Source: Bugula neritina
Lineage: Eukaryota; Bryozoa; Gymnolaemata; Cheilostomatida; Bugulidae
DNA: 64,000 nt
Direction of reading: 5' to 3'
NCBI GenBank assembly: GCA_964035545.1
Contig: OZ037767.1
Coordinates: forward strand, 19,880,628 to 19,944,627
The notes below the pieces were generated by a model. That model had not been told where the DNA came from and did no database searches. It was given only the letters and a program-made list of their open reading frames with translations. Each line of letters begins with the position of its first letter. Position 1 is the first letter of the stretch. Both the position numbers and the translations under genes were made by a program. Positions 46,168 to 58,303 of this stretch are shown piece by piece.

Positions 46168-48182
46168 TTATCGGGTCATTAAGTATCCCATAGAGAAGGC
46201 AGCAAGGAAAGCTCCTGTGCTGATGGCTATAGACTGTGCTCCAGGCATTCGGTTACACAAGCTTAGTTTCTTCACTTCATCTACCGGAGGCAGCTTTACC
46301 TGCAAGGGGATTTCTAAATGTGTTCAATGTTGCTTGCTTAGACAAGAAGGATGGAACACAGTTTATGTGACTTTCACTAATGTTAGAAAAAAACATATTT
46401 TGTATGCAAACGCACTAGCTTAAAGTTGTAGTAAGAATTAAAGCTAGCAGATCTTTGGTTTTCTCAATCAAAACTCAAAATTATTGAATTGATGAAATTA
46501 TTTAATATAATAATAGTTTCACCTTACAGATGCTATTACTGACAACAAATTTGTTTCAACTAACCAACTTTTTATCACTTGCCGCCGATCTCCATACCTC
46601 AATAGTTCATTGTAGAGTTATAAAAACTCGGCAATTCGTAGTTTGCTATTAAATGTTGCTGCCATCTACTAGCAATGGCAAAGTGTTCACAACTCTATGT
46701 ATTTAAAAAGTGTTTCCATATCTTACCCAGCCCCCAGAGGCTGATATCCACTCCTCAAACATGTTGTACTTGAAATAATCTTCACACCAATCAGCGATAC
46801 ACGCCACTATGCAAGGCTGTTCTGTCGCTACAGCTTTTTCCGCAAGTCTTGCTGTGAACACAATTGCCTGAAAAATCCCAAAAAACTGGTTTAAACTATT
46901 CTTATATAATAAAACAGATTTAAAATACTATTACTATAGCTATAGTTTTTATTTTTATAGCCTATTTAAATTATCTATGCTATGCTGTAAACAATAAATT
47001 CATTACCAAGGTTCAATAGTTTGAAAAAAATTGCGTGTAAAGCAGTATTTTCACCCATTCTTTCATTGTTTGCCACTTTTAGGTTAAAACTTCAACTTAA
47101 CCACCAATGAGTTACTCACAATGGCTAATCGACCCCACGTTAGTTTCCTGTCTCTGAACAACTCATTCAACCAGGCAAAGTAGTGAGGTCTGGCGTCCCT
47201 ATGACTCAGTCGTATGCACTTAACTGACGAGTCGAGAAACATCTTGTTGGTATGTTCTGAATCAATTCTATTTCCTACCAAAATAGCGCTAACACTTTAT
47301 TATATAATATGATTTCACTTTATTGACCTTATTCATAGAAAACTTGTTGCATTATGTGTCACATGGCTAGTTACCCAAATCAGCTATCACTTTTCCTGGA
47401 AGAGAGGTTGTTAGTGGCCCCACATTTTCAAACAACTGCTGTATTACCTTGTCCTCGTAAGCATCAATATCATATCCTGCATTTTGTAACCTATGGTTTA
47501 TAAAGTACACAACTAAAAGTAAAAAATGTGTAATGCTTTGTATAAAGTCATTGATGGTTTGCACACAGTGTTTTATATTGTTTGCTTTTGAGGGTCATTA
47601 CCTAAAAGTAAAGCTCTGAGTGTTACTGCTTTATTAAAAAACTTGAATTTAAATCTCATTGCTTCCCAAAGTCATTTACATTATGGTTACTCCTGTTTTA
47701 TTTTCTGTTTTGATAATTGAACATATTTTGGTTGTGCTTTTGGCCATCTATACATTCTCACTAGTTTAATTTTACAAACTTATGTCTGATTATATTCAAA
47801 GACACAATAATGGTTATAGTCCTTTACTCATGTGTACTTAACCATTACATATATACATTTAATCATATGTAGTGTATACATTCAATCATTACTTGTATCA
47901 TATGTAGTGCATGCACCTAATCATCACCTATACTGTATGTAATGTAGGTACTTAGTCAGTATCTATATGGTATATAGTGTAAGTACCTAATTGTTACCTG
48001 TATCGTATGTAGTGGAGGAGTAATTCTTTTGTTTCAACTGTAGCTGGGGTATCGCAACTCCTTGGTTTCTGGTCTGAAGCGGATTGTAGAGCCAGGGCCC
48101 ATTTCAAGTGGTACTGTTTCATACACTGACCGCCAACGTCTGCGGTGTCAACTTCAAGTTGATTATTCTGGCAAGCAGCCAT
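46168..48182 (-). CDS. Bcl-2 family protein, paralogue 1, 5 exons
   Basis: Minus-strand exons 48182-47998, 47490-47375, 47274-47120, 46867-46727 and 46299-46168 join in phase to 242 residues. Bcl-2 proteins control mitochondrial outer-membrane permeability in apoptosis. BH1 is visible as NELFRDRKLTWGRLAI (canonical core NWGR, here TWGR), split by an intron right after it. BH2 is EEWISASGGW, at the end of exon 4, also the usual intron position. The C-terminus has a hydrophobic anchor (AISTGAFLAAFSMGYLMTR) with a short basic end. An N-terminal LLLHYIRYRL helix fits BH4/helix 1. A BH3 motif is not clear. Pro- or anti-apoptotic role cannot be decided. The extra roughly 45 residues at the N-terminus relative to its neighbour are unplaced. 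Exons 3 and 4 have exactly the lengths of paralogue 2. Confidence 0.85.
47800..48025. repeat. degenerate 40-45 bp tandem repeat at the exon 1 donor of Bcl-2 paralogue 1
   Basis: Diverged units sharing TATCATATGTAGTG and ACCTAATCATTACCT-like blocks. The rightmost unit covers the last codons of exon 1 and its splice donor (47998), so the repeat appears to have grown from the exon-intron boundary. Confidence 0.65.
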
Positions 48183-48495
48183 TTTAGTATGCGTGTTAAC
48201 TTATTTTGTATTAAAACATGTGAAGAATGTGAATTATTTCAATTAGTTTTTAAACTATATTTTATAAGGTTTGTTTTCAAAGATATGCTTGGTTGTTTTA
48301 TATTTTTCTTTCTGCAATTTTACATACTTTGCCTTGATAAAACTTTTGACACTTCAATTGTATATTTTATATTGGCCGAGCTTGACTTTAAATTTTTAGT
48401 AATTAATAAGGAGGTATTGCAAGTGAATATTAAAATAAGTTTATTTGTATTAATGAAAAATATAAACAATAAATTGCCATGATTTGAACAAAATT

Positions 48496-51138
48496 TTAAA
48501 TAGATTTTTGTAGAATGAAATACCCAGTCACTACAATTCCTGTGATTATGGCCAGCCCTGCAACTACACTCTTCATTTCATTCAGCACTTCTTTTCTCTC
48601 CCAATCTGTACCATACACAGTTTTCAACGAATCCTACAATTATGTTCCCAAATAAAGCATCTTTTTCATGTGACATAAAGTTTTAAATCGTTAAATTTAC
48701 TTGAAATCACGAAAAGGATGTGCTCATTTTTGGCCCACTTGTATTTATTTGCTAGCTGTGCTCTTTTACTTGCAAAACTTTTCTAATTACATTGTATTAG
48801 AAAGCATACACTTCTACTTCTGCAGCATATATAGTATATACCATATAGTTACTGCCTTTAGTCTATCTATACAATCACTCACCCAGCCCCCATTGGCTCC
48901 TATCCATTGTTCCAGGTAATTCTCCCTGAAAAACGTTTCACACCACTCAACTAGGTTTCTGATTTGATCAGCACAACCCAGTTTCATAGCCCTGACTGCC
49001 AGACGGCCAGTGTACACCATCACCTGAAGAGAAAGGTCAATAGGTCAACACATGTCCTAGCAAAGCGTATTAGGAGCAGTAGTGGAGAAATTGAGACAGT
49101 CTAATTTTTTAAACCTTTTATTGAATTTTGGTTTGGCGTGCGGGTTTGAAATTCTTGCGAGAACATAACTTCTTATGCTATATTTCTAATTTAGAACACA
49201 GGCTTTTCGCAAGTTCTCCATTACTGCAGATACCTCAACAGAGCAGCTTTAGTTACAGTTTACCAACTAATCCTTTTCTACAACTCCCAGTCAAATTCGT
49301 GTTGGTCATGTCTTTGCTATTTGAAATAATATATTCAAATGCTCTCTTAAGCTGCTTTACACACACCAAGGGCAATTTTTTACAATGTAACAGACCTTTT
49401 CTTCAAGTTAGTCAGTGTTGAGGTAGTTTTTTATGCACAAATAACTAACATGTTCATTGATTTGGCCATAAAATCAGTTCTATGTTATTTTTTTGTTTAC
49501 TTCAATCTCTAAACTTACCAGAACGAGCTTGCCCCAGTTGATCTTCCTATCACTAAATATTTCACACAGCACGCTGAAATAGTCCGATTTTGCTGATTTC
49601 CCCATCAAGTCAAACTGTTGCTCAGACATGTCTAGAAAGGCTGAGAGGTACTGGTGACACTCCATGTCCTTGCCTACAATAATACTATGGAACTGAGGCT
49701 TCTACGGCTTTATATGCTGTGATGTAGACATCTATCTGCTGCTTGTTGACGAGTTAAAGAATGTATTAAAAATAGTATCATTCACCACCATTAGTTACAT
49801 ATTTTCTCAGGGTATTATGACTCTCCTTTGAAGATCTGCTTAATTTCTAATGCAATGTTGACACTCAAACCTAATATTTAGGTCTACCTTCTATGTGGCT
49901 ATTATATAAAAACATTACATGATATAATTCAGTTACAATTAATAGATTCAATGAAGCACTTGCCATCACTGCTGCCGATGTGTTATTAACTTAACCCTAT
50001 AGCTTAAACCCCTCAGCCACACAAAAAAGAATTACCACTCTTGATATAACTGACCCTGACTATTCGCAAGTATTTTACTTGAAATTTCTTTGTTTAATGA
50101 TTCTCTATTTGCTGCTGCATATTTGGATATAAAGCTTTTAGCAGCCATTGATTATATCTACCCATCCCCTTTCCCCTTACAAGTTCCCTGTCTATCCACT
50201 CCTTTTACTCACCCACTATCCGGACCTGGTTCATTGCCAATGACTCATCCAAATGCATTCCTGTAAACAAATCTCTTATTGACCTCAGATCCATCCCACA
50301 GTACCCCTCCTCATTAAGTCTGAAACAGAACATAGTTCTTAGGCTATACTATACAGTCCCTAGGCTATCTGCAGAATATTATACTGTATAGTTCCTAGTT
50401 TATCTGCAGAATATTATACTATATAGTTCCTAGTTTATCTGCAGAACAATATACTATACAGTTCCTAGTTTATCTGCAGATTATTATACTATACAGTCCC
50501 TAGTTTATCTGTAGAATATTGTACTATACAGTCCCTAGTTTATCTGCAGAATATTATACTATACAGTCCCTAGTTTATCTGCAGAATATTTTACTATATA
50601 GTTCCTAGTTTATCTGCAGAACAATATACTATACAGTTCCTAGTTTATCTGCAGAATATTATACTATACAGTTCCTAGTCTATCTGCAGAATATTATACT
50701 ATACAGTTCCTAGTTTATCTGCAGAATATTATACTATACAGTTCCTAGTTTATCTGTAGAATATTATACTATACAGTTCCTAGTTTACCTGCAAATAATA
50801 TACTATATAGTTCCTAGTTTATCTGCAGAGTATTATACTGTATAGTTCCTAGTTTATCTGCAGAATATTATACTATACAGTTCCTAGTTTATCTGCAGAA
50901 TATTATACTATACAGTTCCTAGTTTATCTGCAGAATATTATACTATACAGTTCCTAGTTTATCTGCAGAATATTATACTATACAGTTCCTAGTTTATCTG
51001 CAGAATATTATACTATACAGTTCCTAGTTTATCTGCAGAATATTATATTATATTGCATACCAAACCCTGTTTTTGAAATACTAAAGCATCTTACCTAAAT
51101 CTAATATAATCTAGCAAGATCTCCCTTGTTTTAGCCAT
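48496..51138 (-). CDS. Bcl-2 family protein, paralogue 2, 5 exons
   Basis: Minus-strand exons 51138-51095, 50319-50213, 49673-49519, 49023-48883 and 48633-48496 join in phase to 194 residues, the usual size for the family. Visible parts are an N-terminal helix REILLDYIRFRL; BH1 as EIFSDRKINWGKLVL; the following helix MVYTGRLAVRAM; BH2 as EQWIGANGGW; and a C-terminal membrane anchor VVAGLAIITGIVVTGYFIL followed by QKSI, as in tail-anchored mitochondrial/ER members. Exons 3 (155 nt) and 4 (141 nt) equal those of the neighbouring paralogue, and all introns are at equivalent positions, so the pair is a tandem duplication. The stop lies about 310 bp upstream of the next gene's start codon. Intron 1 is filled by a 35-bp minisatellite. 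Confidence 0.9.
50341..51045. repeat. 35-bp minisatellite in intron 1 of Bcl-2 paralogue 2
   Basis: About 20 units of TACTATACAGTTCCTAGTTT / ATCTGCAGAATAT, several of them identical in the right half. The array starts within about 25 bp of the exon 2 acceptor. Confidence 0.92.
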
Positions 51139-51688
51139 ATCTTTACTTGTACAAACTTCCCCTGTGGTCTATGATCAGGCCTGCCTGATTTGGTGTCTAT
51201 TTATTTAGTAAATTTAAACCAATCATGCACTAAATAACTCTTTCACTTGAAATATATTATTATTCACACAAATCTTAACTATTGTCAAGAAATATCTCAG
51301 GAATGCTGCTCAAAAATCTCGAAAACTGTAAAATATTTTTGTTAATTCGAGTTTCTAGTGCAATTGCCTTCAAATCTCTGAATCATCTTCTGCAGTAATT
51401 TTACAATTGGCTTGTTGCTAATAAAACATAGAGCAATAAAATATATTTATTATGAATATGAAAAGCCTAATGTGTTGTTTACTTGAACCACATTGCTGCT
51501 TTAGATATATAATATGTGCAGATCTATCATACAGCTGGTAATTCTCAGGCCTGTAGTTCCTACTACTTTTCTAAAGCTTGTATTATTTCTACAGTTACTA
51601 TTATTTCTACACGTAGTATTATTTCTTCAGGTTAGGCTATAGTATTATTTCTACAGGTTGTAGTATCATTTCTACAGATCACCTCAAC
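51139..51688. promoter_or_regulatory. bidirectional intergenic region
   Basis: About 550 bp separates the start codons of the minus-strand Bcl-2 gene and the plus-strand secreted-protein gene. It is a likely shared promoter region by arrangement. Short TTATTTCTACAG direct repeats occur at 51580-51675; no defined factor site. Confidence 0.35.
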
Positions 51689-54600
51689 ATGATAGTCTGC
51701 CTGCTGCCGCTGCTGCTGTCCACTGTAATAGTAGTCTCGGTGAGTAAATGGTAAGGCATATGTGTTGGCAGAACTAAATATTAAAAAGTTGTTCCTGACA
51801 ATAGCTTTAGTAGTATGATTTTCTGCTGTGTTGTATTATACTGCACTGTAATATTATATACTATTTTTTATTATATAGTCCTGTATTATATTATGCTATA
51901 TTGTATTATATTGTATTATATTATACTATATTGTACTATATTATATTATATTGTATTGTATTATATCGCACTGCATTATATTGCACTGTAGTACATATTA
52001 TATTACGCTTACGTTGAACTATGCCCTAGTACCTACTACCTAAGCTGCTGACTAAGCATGTCATAACAATGAATTCGTATCTAATTGCACGTTTCCAATA
52101 TGGCGACCACAGGGCGGTTTTGGTGATGTCAATGAAGAGAGATCCTGGATTTACAGCTCCTGTGAAGCCAGTCAAAAAGTTCAGGCTGACATAGCCTTAG
52201 GTTTTGCTTACATTGATGCACCAAAAGTTACGGTGTTGCTGGACTATGGAACGGTGAGTCTGTAACTGAAGCTATATTTCTATTACTCAGCAGTTTGGAG
52301 TTGTCTTTTCTTTACATATCCTGTACAATGAAACTAAAAACACCTCAACAATAATGAGTAATTGCTGTTGCATTTTAGTATAAGAAAGACACAGCGTCCT
52401 ATTATCACCAAATCTACTTAGTACTATAAGTAGTTAAATGATCAACTGGGTTTTATTATATGCTTCAGTATTACATTCCTCCGATACCCTTGCTTCACCA
52501 ATACTACACCTCACTACACCCCTGTGACACTCTTACTAGACTTCTTCGTAATCTACCTGAGCAATCTACTTCTAAACCTCCAACACACTCATTACACACC
52601 TCTACTACACTCCTTCCACATCCTACTACACTCCTTCCACACCCCTACTACACTCCTTCCACACCCCTACTACACTTCTGCTGTATTTCTGCTGTACCCC
52701 AATTTACAACCACATATTCTCATTTTTGCAGCTTCAGCTACCTGCCACCATCTGTATAACTACTCACCAACTGTGTTTAAACTATACATGAGTAGTTATT
52801 GTGTATAGATGGCAGCAGGTAACTGTGTACTCATTAACTACCAGTAAACTCCTCTCTGTGTTTAAAGGATTGCTCTATCTTGCCTTATAAATGGCCATTT
52901 AGGTCAAACACACATAATATTGTGTTTTTCTAAGCATGCATTGACAAAAAGCATTTGACCAAAGGTAGAAAAAGTTAGTTGAAGTTGAGGGTGTAGATCG
53001 GTAACAGCCAAAACGCCGATTTTGAAATGAGCTGGGAAATGTGACGTAACAGCGCCAGCATTCCTGCTGGTCACGTGACTATACAAATGAATAACTATAG
53101 AAATATGACTGTGAGATGTGATCTTTCAGCTCGAAATTTGTATATTTATAGAAGTGCAAATGTTAATTATCTCAATCTATAGTTTTTTGACATCTTAAAT
53201 AACATGTATGTGATAACATTAGGCCATATTTTGCTTGTAAACGTATTAGGCTATTCTTTTTCATGGCTGAAAATTTTACCTCCCTCAAAATTGGAATTTT
53301 GAAAAGCTGTCTTCTAGGCATATATCCCTTTGCAAAGTCACAATTGTTTGCATACACATTAGATTATAGTTCATAATTATAATGTGATTGTAATAAACTA
53401 AGATTGAGCAATCCTTTAAACTATTATATACAATAGATACGTTTGAATTTTTGTGTTTTCTATTTTTTTTCTGCATTCCAGAACGAAGCTGCCTTCCACT
53501 TCAAAGAGTCTTCACGATGCCTTGTTGCTCCAATAGACAAGAGAATGTTTCCTGGCTCAGCGGGTGAACTCGAGATGCGGGCTGCAGATTTCACCTTTAA
53601 AGTTTGTAACACAATATTTTGCTGCACATATTACACCTTCAAACTATGTAACTTTAAGTTCTACTGCAAATCACACTTTCAAAGTATGTACATTTAGCTC
53701 AATTTTGTGCTGCAGATTTTGTCTTTTATTTTGAACATTTAGAAAATGGGTAGTATAGTTGAGGTCTAGTGAGTGGAGCTTAGTAAACCCGAGGTCATGG
53801 GTTCAAATCCTAGTAAAGGTCAGTTGGGGATGTTAGGAAGGACATTCAGTCATAATTGCTCCTGTACCATAATTGAAATAAGTCCTTAGCCCAGTTAAAA
53901 AGTTTCCTTCAAGAGGTTCTCACAGGAATGAAGTCTTTTAGAAAGTGTGAGTCATGAACTAGCCTGAGAACGGGATGCAAATTTCAACTTGACCTCAATA
54001 TGCCTCTAACATTTATCCCAGGTGCAAGTAACCATTATAACATACAAACTAAAAGCTCTAGTCTTACAGCGTAGGCTGCAGGGATATCAACTCTATTTAA
54101 TTGCGCTTCAGTGCTGATTTGAAGGATTTATCAGTCCCATATTTAAATCAAATAATAATATTATTTGATTCACAATTGGCTTTACTTCACACAATTGCAT
54201 CACACATGCAAGAGGGTTAACACGCTTTTTTCTACATTGTACATAGACAACTCTTACAATTTCTTACTGGTATGTAATAGTTTGGTTTGTTGCTCAACGG
54301 TTCAAGTTTTGGAATTGCTATAGAAATACACATGCAATAGATGATTAAATGATTGACACAGAAATGAAGATAAGTTCATATAAACTCTGAAAATTCTTGA
54401 GATCAAGTTGTATCATTCTCAAACTCTTACGGCCTGGCCACACACTCGGGAGAATAACACGAAGCTGTCTATTTTACACGAAAAGACAAATTTGAGAGAG
54501 TTCATATGGAATATTGTTCACTAGGTGCACCCTCTGAAAGCAATTGACGATATACGCACCACTTGATTGGTCAATAGAATTTTAGCAACAATTATTATTT

Positions 54601-55593
54601 CAGTTCTACTACGTTTCTGTGTCTGGCAATCTTCTGCTGTGCAAACCCATTCATGGACTATTTATTATGTGTTTTGTCCGGCGAGAGAATAACTCACAAA
54701 AATCTTCACACAACTTTCACGTGATTCTTTAGAGTGTGTGGCCAGGCCATTAGTTTAATTTTGGTGCCACCATTTGCATTGCGTGTACTCTCTTATTACA
54801 TATACCCCCACCTCTACTGCCTTCAACTCCACTGCATTTCTCTGGTTTGTCCTTTACCCAGTCACTCATCTTTTTTCAATATATAAGTATATAAAAAAAA
54901 TTATGTACATGTATAATCTGTAGCACATTATATTAAATGCATAGCTTAATTTCCCAATGTCTAATTCATTTTCCAACAGCACAGTTCAGGAGACTCCTCA
55001 AAGTTTCCCGTGTATAAACTAGTTAGAAACTCGGGCAACATTGACTTCAATGACCACTTCAACCAGGACGCATCCTTAGCCAAGATAAAGAGTGACTTGA
55101 TTGTGGAGACGTGTGAAGACGCCACCCAACTGGCTACGGCCTCAGTGCTGCATGTGGACCAGACCGGTACGAGAGCTGTTATCTCTCTTGTATAATCAGT
55201 ATCACTACCCTCTTAACTTATAAGGAGCTTATTCTACTTGATATACTGAAGTTTTGCTTTTTGATTACACTATTACCTTGGTGTATGTATATAATATGCA
55301 AACTGTGAGATGAAACATTAATACAATAATGGAATACGATTTTGAATATAATATATGAACAATATTGCGAGAATCTGACACGTGTATAATACGAAATAGA
55401 ATTGCAGTCAAGAACAATAGTCAAGTTTTTCATGTGATGGTAGTTAATAGTGTAAATATTTGGTTTTGTTTACAAAAATATATTGGCTTTTTTACTTCAT
55501 GTTATTTTCTTGCCTTTTGTAGATATTGAGTGTAACAGCCTGGATAAACTACTCTGTGTTATGAATATGAAGATCTGTGAGAGCAGGCAGTAA
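51689..55593 (+). CDS. small secreted six-cysteine protein, function unknown, 5 exons
   Basis: Exons 51689-51739, 52113-52253, 53482-53601, 54980-55166 and 55523-55593 join in phase to 189 residues. Exon 1 encodes almost exactly a signal peptide (MIVCLLPLLLSTVIVVS), so the product is secreted. The mature part has six cysteines (SSC, SRC, ETC, IEC, LLC, KIC), enough for three disulfides, and mixed beta-like segments (KVTVLLDYGT, FHFKESSRCLVAPIDKRMFP). No family is recognised. An alternative last exon is possible at 55790-55942 (acceptor CATCTGCAG), which also fits phase 1 and would give a longer basic, Cys-containing tail (GLIFVCCERHQGGSRR). The gene is divergent from Bcl-2 paralogue 2. Confidence 0.7.
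51840..52000. repeat. TATTATATTGTA low-complexity repeat
   Basis: Degenerate TTATATTGTATTATAT array in intron 1 of the six-cysteine gene. Confidence 0.7.
52595..52680. repeat. 22-bp tandem repeat
   Basis: Units of CTACTACACTCCTTCCACAC (CC follows), about four copies, in intron 2 of the six-cysteine gene. Pro/Thr/His-rich open frames over it are artefacts. Confidence 0.75.
53746..53936 (+). mobile_element. tRNA-derived SINE, copy 3
   Basis: Flanked by the direct repeat TTTAGAAA (53738-53745 and 53937-53944). It has a tRNA-like head with B-box GGGTTCAAATCC. The body contains GATGTTAGGAAGGACATTCA, GTCATAATTGCTCCTGT, AAGTCCTTAGCCCAG and GAGGTTCTCACAGGAATG, as in the other two copies. It lies in intron 3 of the six-cysteine gene. 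Confidence 0.85.
54430..54749. mobile_element. 320-bp MITE with GGCCTGGCCACACACTC ends, TTA target-site duplication
   Basis: The left end GGCCTGGCCACACACTC is perfectly inverted at the right end (GAGTGTGTGGCCAGGCC). Flanking TTA occurs at 54427-54429 and 54750-54752. A 3-bp TWA duplication with GGCC-type ends suggests the PIF/Harbinger superfamily. There is no coding frame. It is in intron 3 of the six-cysteine gene. Confidence 0.8.
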
Positions 55594-55942
55594 CGCTTCT
55601 ACCAGCTTCTTCTGGTAACGACACAACATCTTGGCAGATTTTTTTTAGCTTTATTTGTATTTTACGCAAAATAATTTTTAATAAAATGCTTCTTATGTTG
55701 TTGTATTCTTTTTCATTCATTTCAAAATCTGCTGCCGTTGCCATGGTTACCGAGTGAGTTGTGTGCCCTCAACATCTGCAGGTCTTATCTTCGTCTGCTG
55801 TGAACGTCATCAGGGTGGGAGTAGACGTAATACAAGGAGGTCTGCCATGATTCTCCCACCATTCTGTAAACAAAGAGTTAGGTTCTACAGCTACACTGAA
55901 GGCTATGCCAGTACTCCCCCTAGTAAAAATGCTTGTAGCTAA

Positions 55943-56905
55943 GGCTAAAATAACTGTTAATTATTTTGTTAATAATCACAGCGGAACTTAGTTGGAGTTG
56001 TTCCAGATAGAATTATTCACACCCAAATAGTTTAAGTTGTCTCTATTAATAAATTTTATCAAGCAAGATGAAAATTATAATCATCAGATAATTATAACAA
56101 CTTCTATATGGGATAAACAGATGGAAAGATAGAACTAATGTGAGATAAAACCCTAACATGTGGTCATATTCTAGGGGTACATTTGGTATTGGATAAACCA
56201 CCCTGTTACTATGCAATGTCAGTCATTTAACAAATACCCGTCGCCATGGTGCTGGCCAAAAGAATACGTAGACACTCCATGCATGTTAGGCATTACTTAA
56301 CGCTAAGTGACAGAGAAAGTAATCGTAAATGAAGCACAGCGTAGCAGAATATATAATATGATATAACATTATTTAATGTAGAGAGTAATTAGTGCCTGAA
56401 TAATAAGGCTACACATCATTGCTTTATTAATAGGAAATATATTTCTCATTTCAAATGGTGCTTTACACACGTTTAGTATTTACATCCTGTTTGAATGATT
56501 AATAGAGTAGCTATTCAGTCAACTCATTCACGGTTTCCTTAGGTTCACCTTACGCATGTAAATCAGCGTCTTTCACTTTCAGGTGAACACGTGCTACTGT
56601 TTAGAAACAATGTCGTCACTGTGCCTGGCTGTATCAGCAAATAGTTTAATTGGTATCATTGTTGAGGCAATATTTAAGCATAGGATATTCAAGTTGACTG
56701 CTTCAAGCAATGAAATATATTAGACAATTGTTGCCACCATATTGCCAAGTTCTGCATTTGATGATTGCTTTCACAAAGGGATAAGTAATGTAACAACAAA
56801 TGCCAAGGTTATCTATAGTTTAAGATGGACACCATTTATAAAATAGTAATATGATAAAAAATGTCAATTAAGTAACTCAATAGTCTGTAGTATGACACCA
56901 GAACC
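55943..56905. other. intergenic DNA
   Basis: No exon-like or repeat structure that I can support. It separates the six-cysteine gene from the tail-anchored exon on the other strand. Confidence 0.4.
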
Positions 56906-57410
56906 TCACCTTTGAACCTGCTGATTCTTTGCCAGAAAGAAAAGCGCGAGGAGAAGCAGAATTCCTACGAGAACTCTGAAGCCGTAGCTCCAAGTTGTGT
57001 CGCTGTCTTGTTTGATAAAGTACTTAGAGGTCGCCGCCGAAGCCTTGGTTAGCATTCCACTCATACAGTTGAGGTGTCTGGCAGCCTCCCCCGCTAGATT
57101 GTCGCAGAGTTCTTCAGTCTTGCTCATAGCGGGCATACTTCTGCTCGCTGTAGCCATGCAGTCATACTCCATAGGATCTGGAAATCTGTAAGAAGATGCA
57201 GGGGTCGGTGTGCGGTTCCTATACGGTTTTCTAGACTGTGATCTTGAGTTGGACTTGGACTTGGTTCTAGAGTTTGATCTTGTTCTTGAACGAGATCTCT
57301 TTTTTAGAATTGATCTTTTTGGCGAACATCTATTTCGTGCCATTTTTTCACTTTTTTGTTTTATTTTTTTCTTAATTTTTCTGCCAGCAGTTATTTTTAT
57401 CCACTCCACC
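56906..57410 (-). CDS. SR-rich tail-anchored protein, terminal exon
   Basis: The frame ends in TGA at 56906-56908. If translated from the first ATG in this exon (57343, context AAAAAATGG) it gives 145 residues. If it is a last exon starting after the acceptor TTCATCTAG (57411), it continues a phase-2 exon upstream. The region is strongly basic and Ser/Arg-rich (SRSRTRSNSRTKSKSNSRSQ), then acidic-polar with KTEELCDNLAGEAARHL. It ends in one membrane segment (GFRVLVGILLLLALFFLA) followed by KNQQVQR, so it looks tail-anchored. A good donor (AAAG|GTGAGG) overlaps the stop, so splicing past it cannot be excluded. The family is not recognised. It may belong to the gene whose exons lie at 58304-62661. 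Confidence 0.6.
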
Positions 57411-58173
57411 CTAGATGAAGCCACACAATTCTTATTGTTGAGCTCACAAAATTTTCTACATTCACGTTTTCACAGAATTTTTCAAATTTTTTAAATAAAA
57501 TGTTGATATGAATTTGTATTCTATCAGTTTACATTCTATACTGGCAATATATTTGTAGATTTTTACATAATTGAAACAATATTTTAACTGGACTTGTAAT
57601 TGATCTATGTATTTATTGTTCATAGTTTTATGTGCTGTAATTATTGTAGCTGAGATTTAGAAAGACATATTAGAGGTTATTGTACTTGTAACATAATGTT
57701 ATGTCACGCTCATATACTTAATAAGGGTAACAAACTTTCACAGCACCTGCTGTTTGAAGGTCTTCTGATCATGCCATTGACTAACTTATGTATGTTCAAC
57801 TACGGTTTTGGATACAAATACACAGACTAGTCAGCAGCCTGCATGTATTGCCATTATCATAGTCTCTAGGTTTACACATAACAGCTGGGGGGTATACTAG
57901 TACGCCCCCCAAAAAAATTCTATAAACCAATGGCATTCCTTATTCAACCTCTCTCTATTTCAGCATTTCCACGAACTTCGGGGACTTATAATTGCTAATT
58001 CTGGTTTTTCTTATATAATATTGTACAGTAACGTATAATTGTTGAAATATTTAAAAGATATGACATGCTTCTTCATTTAATTTCCATATCGTGTACAAAA
58101 AAGCATCGTATATTTCAATTATGCTAAATTGAAAGCAGAACAAAGCTAAGACACATTTTCTCAACTTCTTTAC

Positions 58174-58266
58174 CTGCATGAAGCACTTCACCACCTCTAA
58201 GCCGTCACCATCAATCATGTCATCACATACTTTCTGCTCTTCTTGAGCTTGCTGTACGTCATCACA
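58174..58266 (-). other. candidate cassette exon, 93 nt
   Basis: Flanked by CCTAG and GTAAAG splice signals. In phase 0 it reads CDDVQQAQEEQKVCDDMIDG and is open throughout. In the phase that fits the exon at 58304-58370 it hits a stop after 16 codons, so it could be a stop-containing cassette or belong to another transcript. Confidence 0.3.
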
Positions 58267-58303
58267 CTAGGTTGGTGAAGTGGTGCGTGCGCTTCCAACT
58301 TAC

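Noticed and set aside
55754-55942. Resemblance of FVCCERH to the end of the amyloid-precursor E1 domain
   Set aside because: Only a four-residue similarity; the rest of the protein does not match E1.
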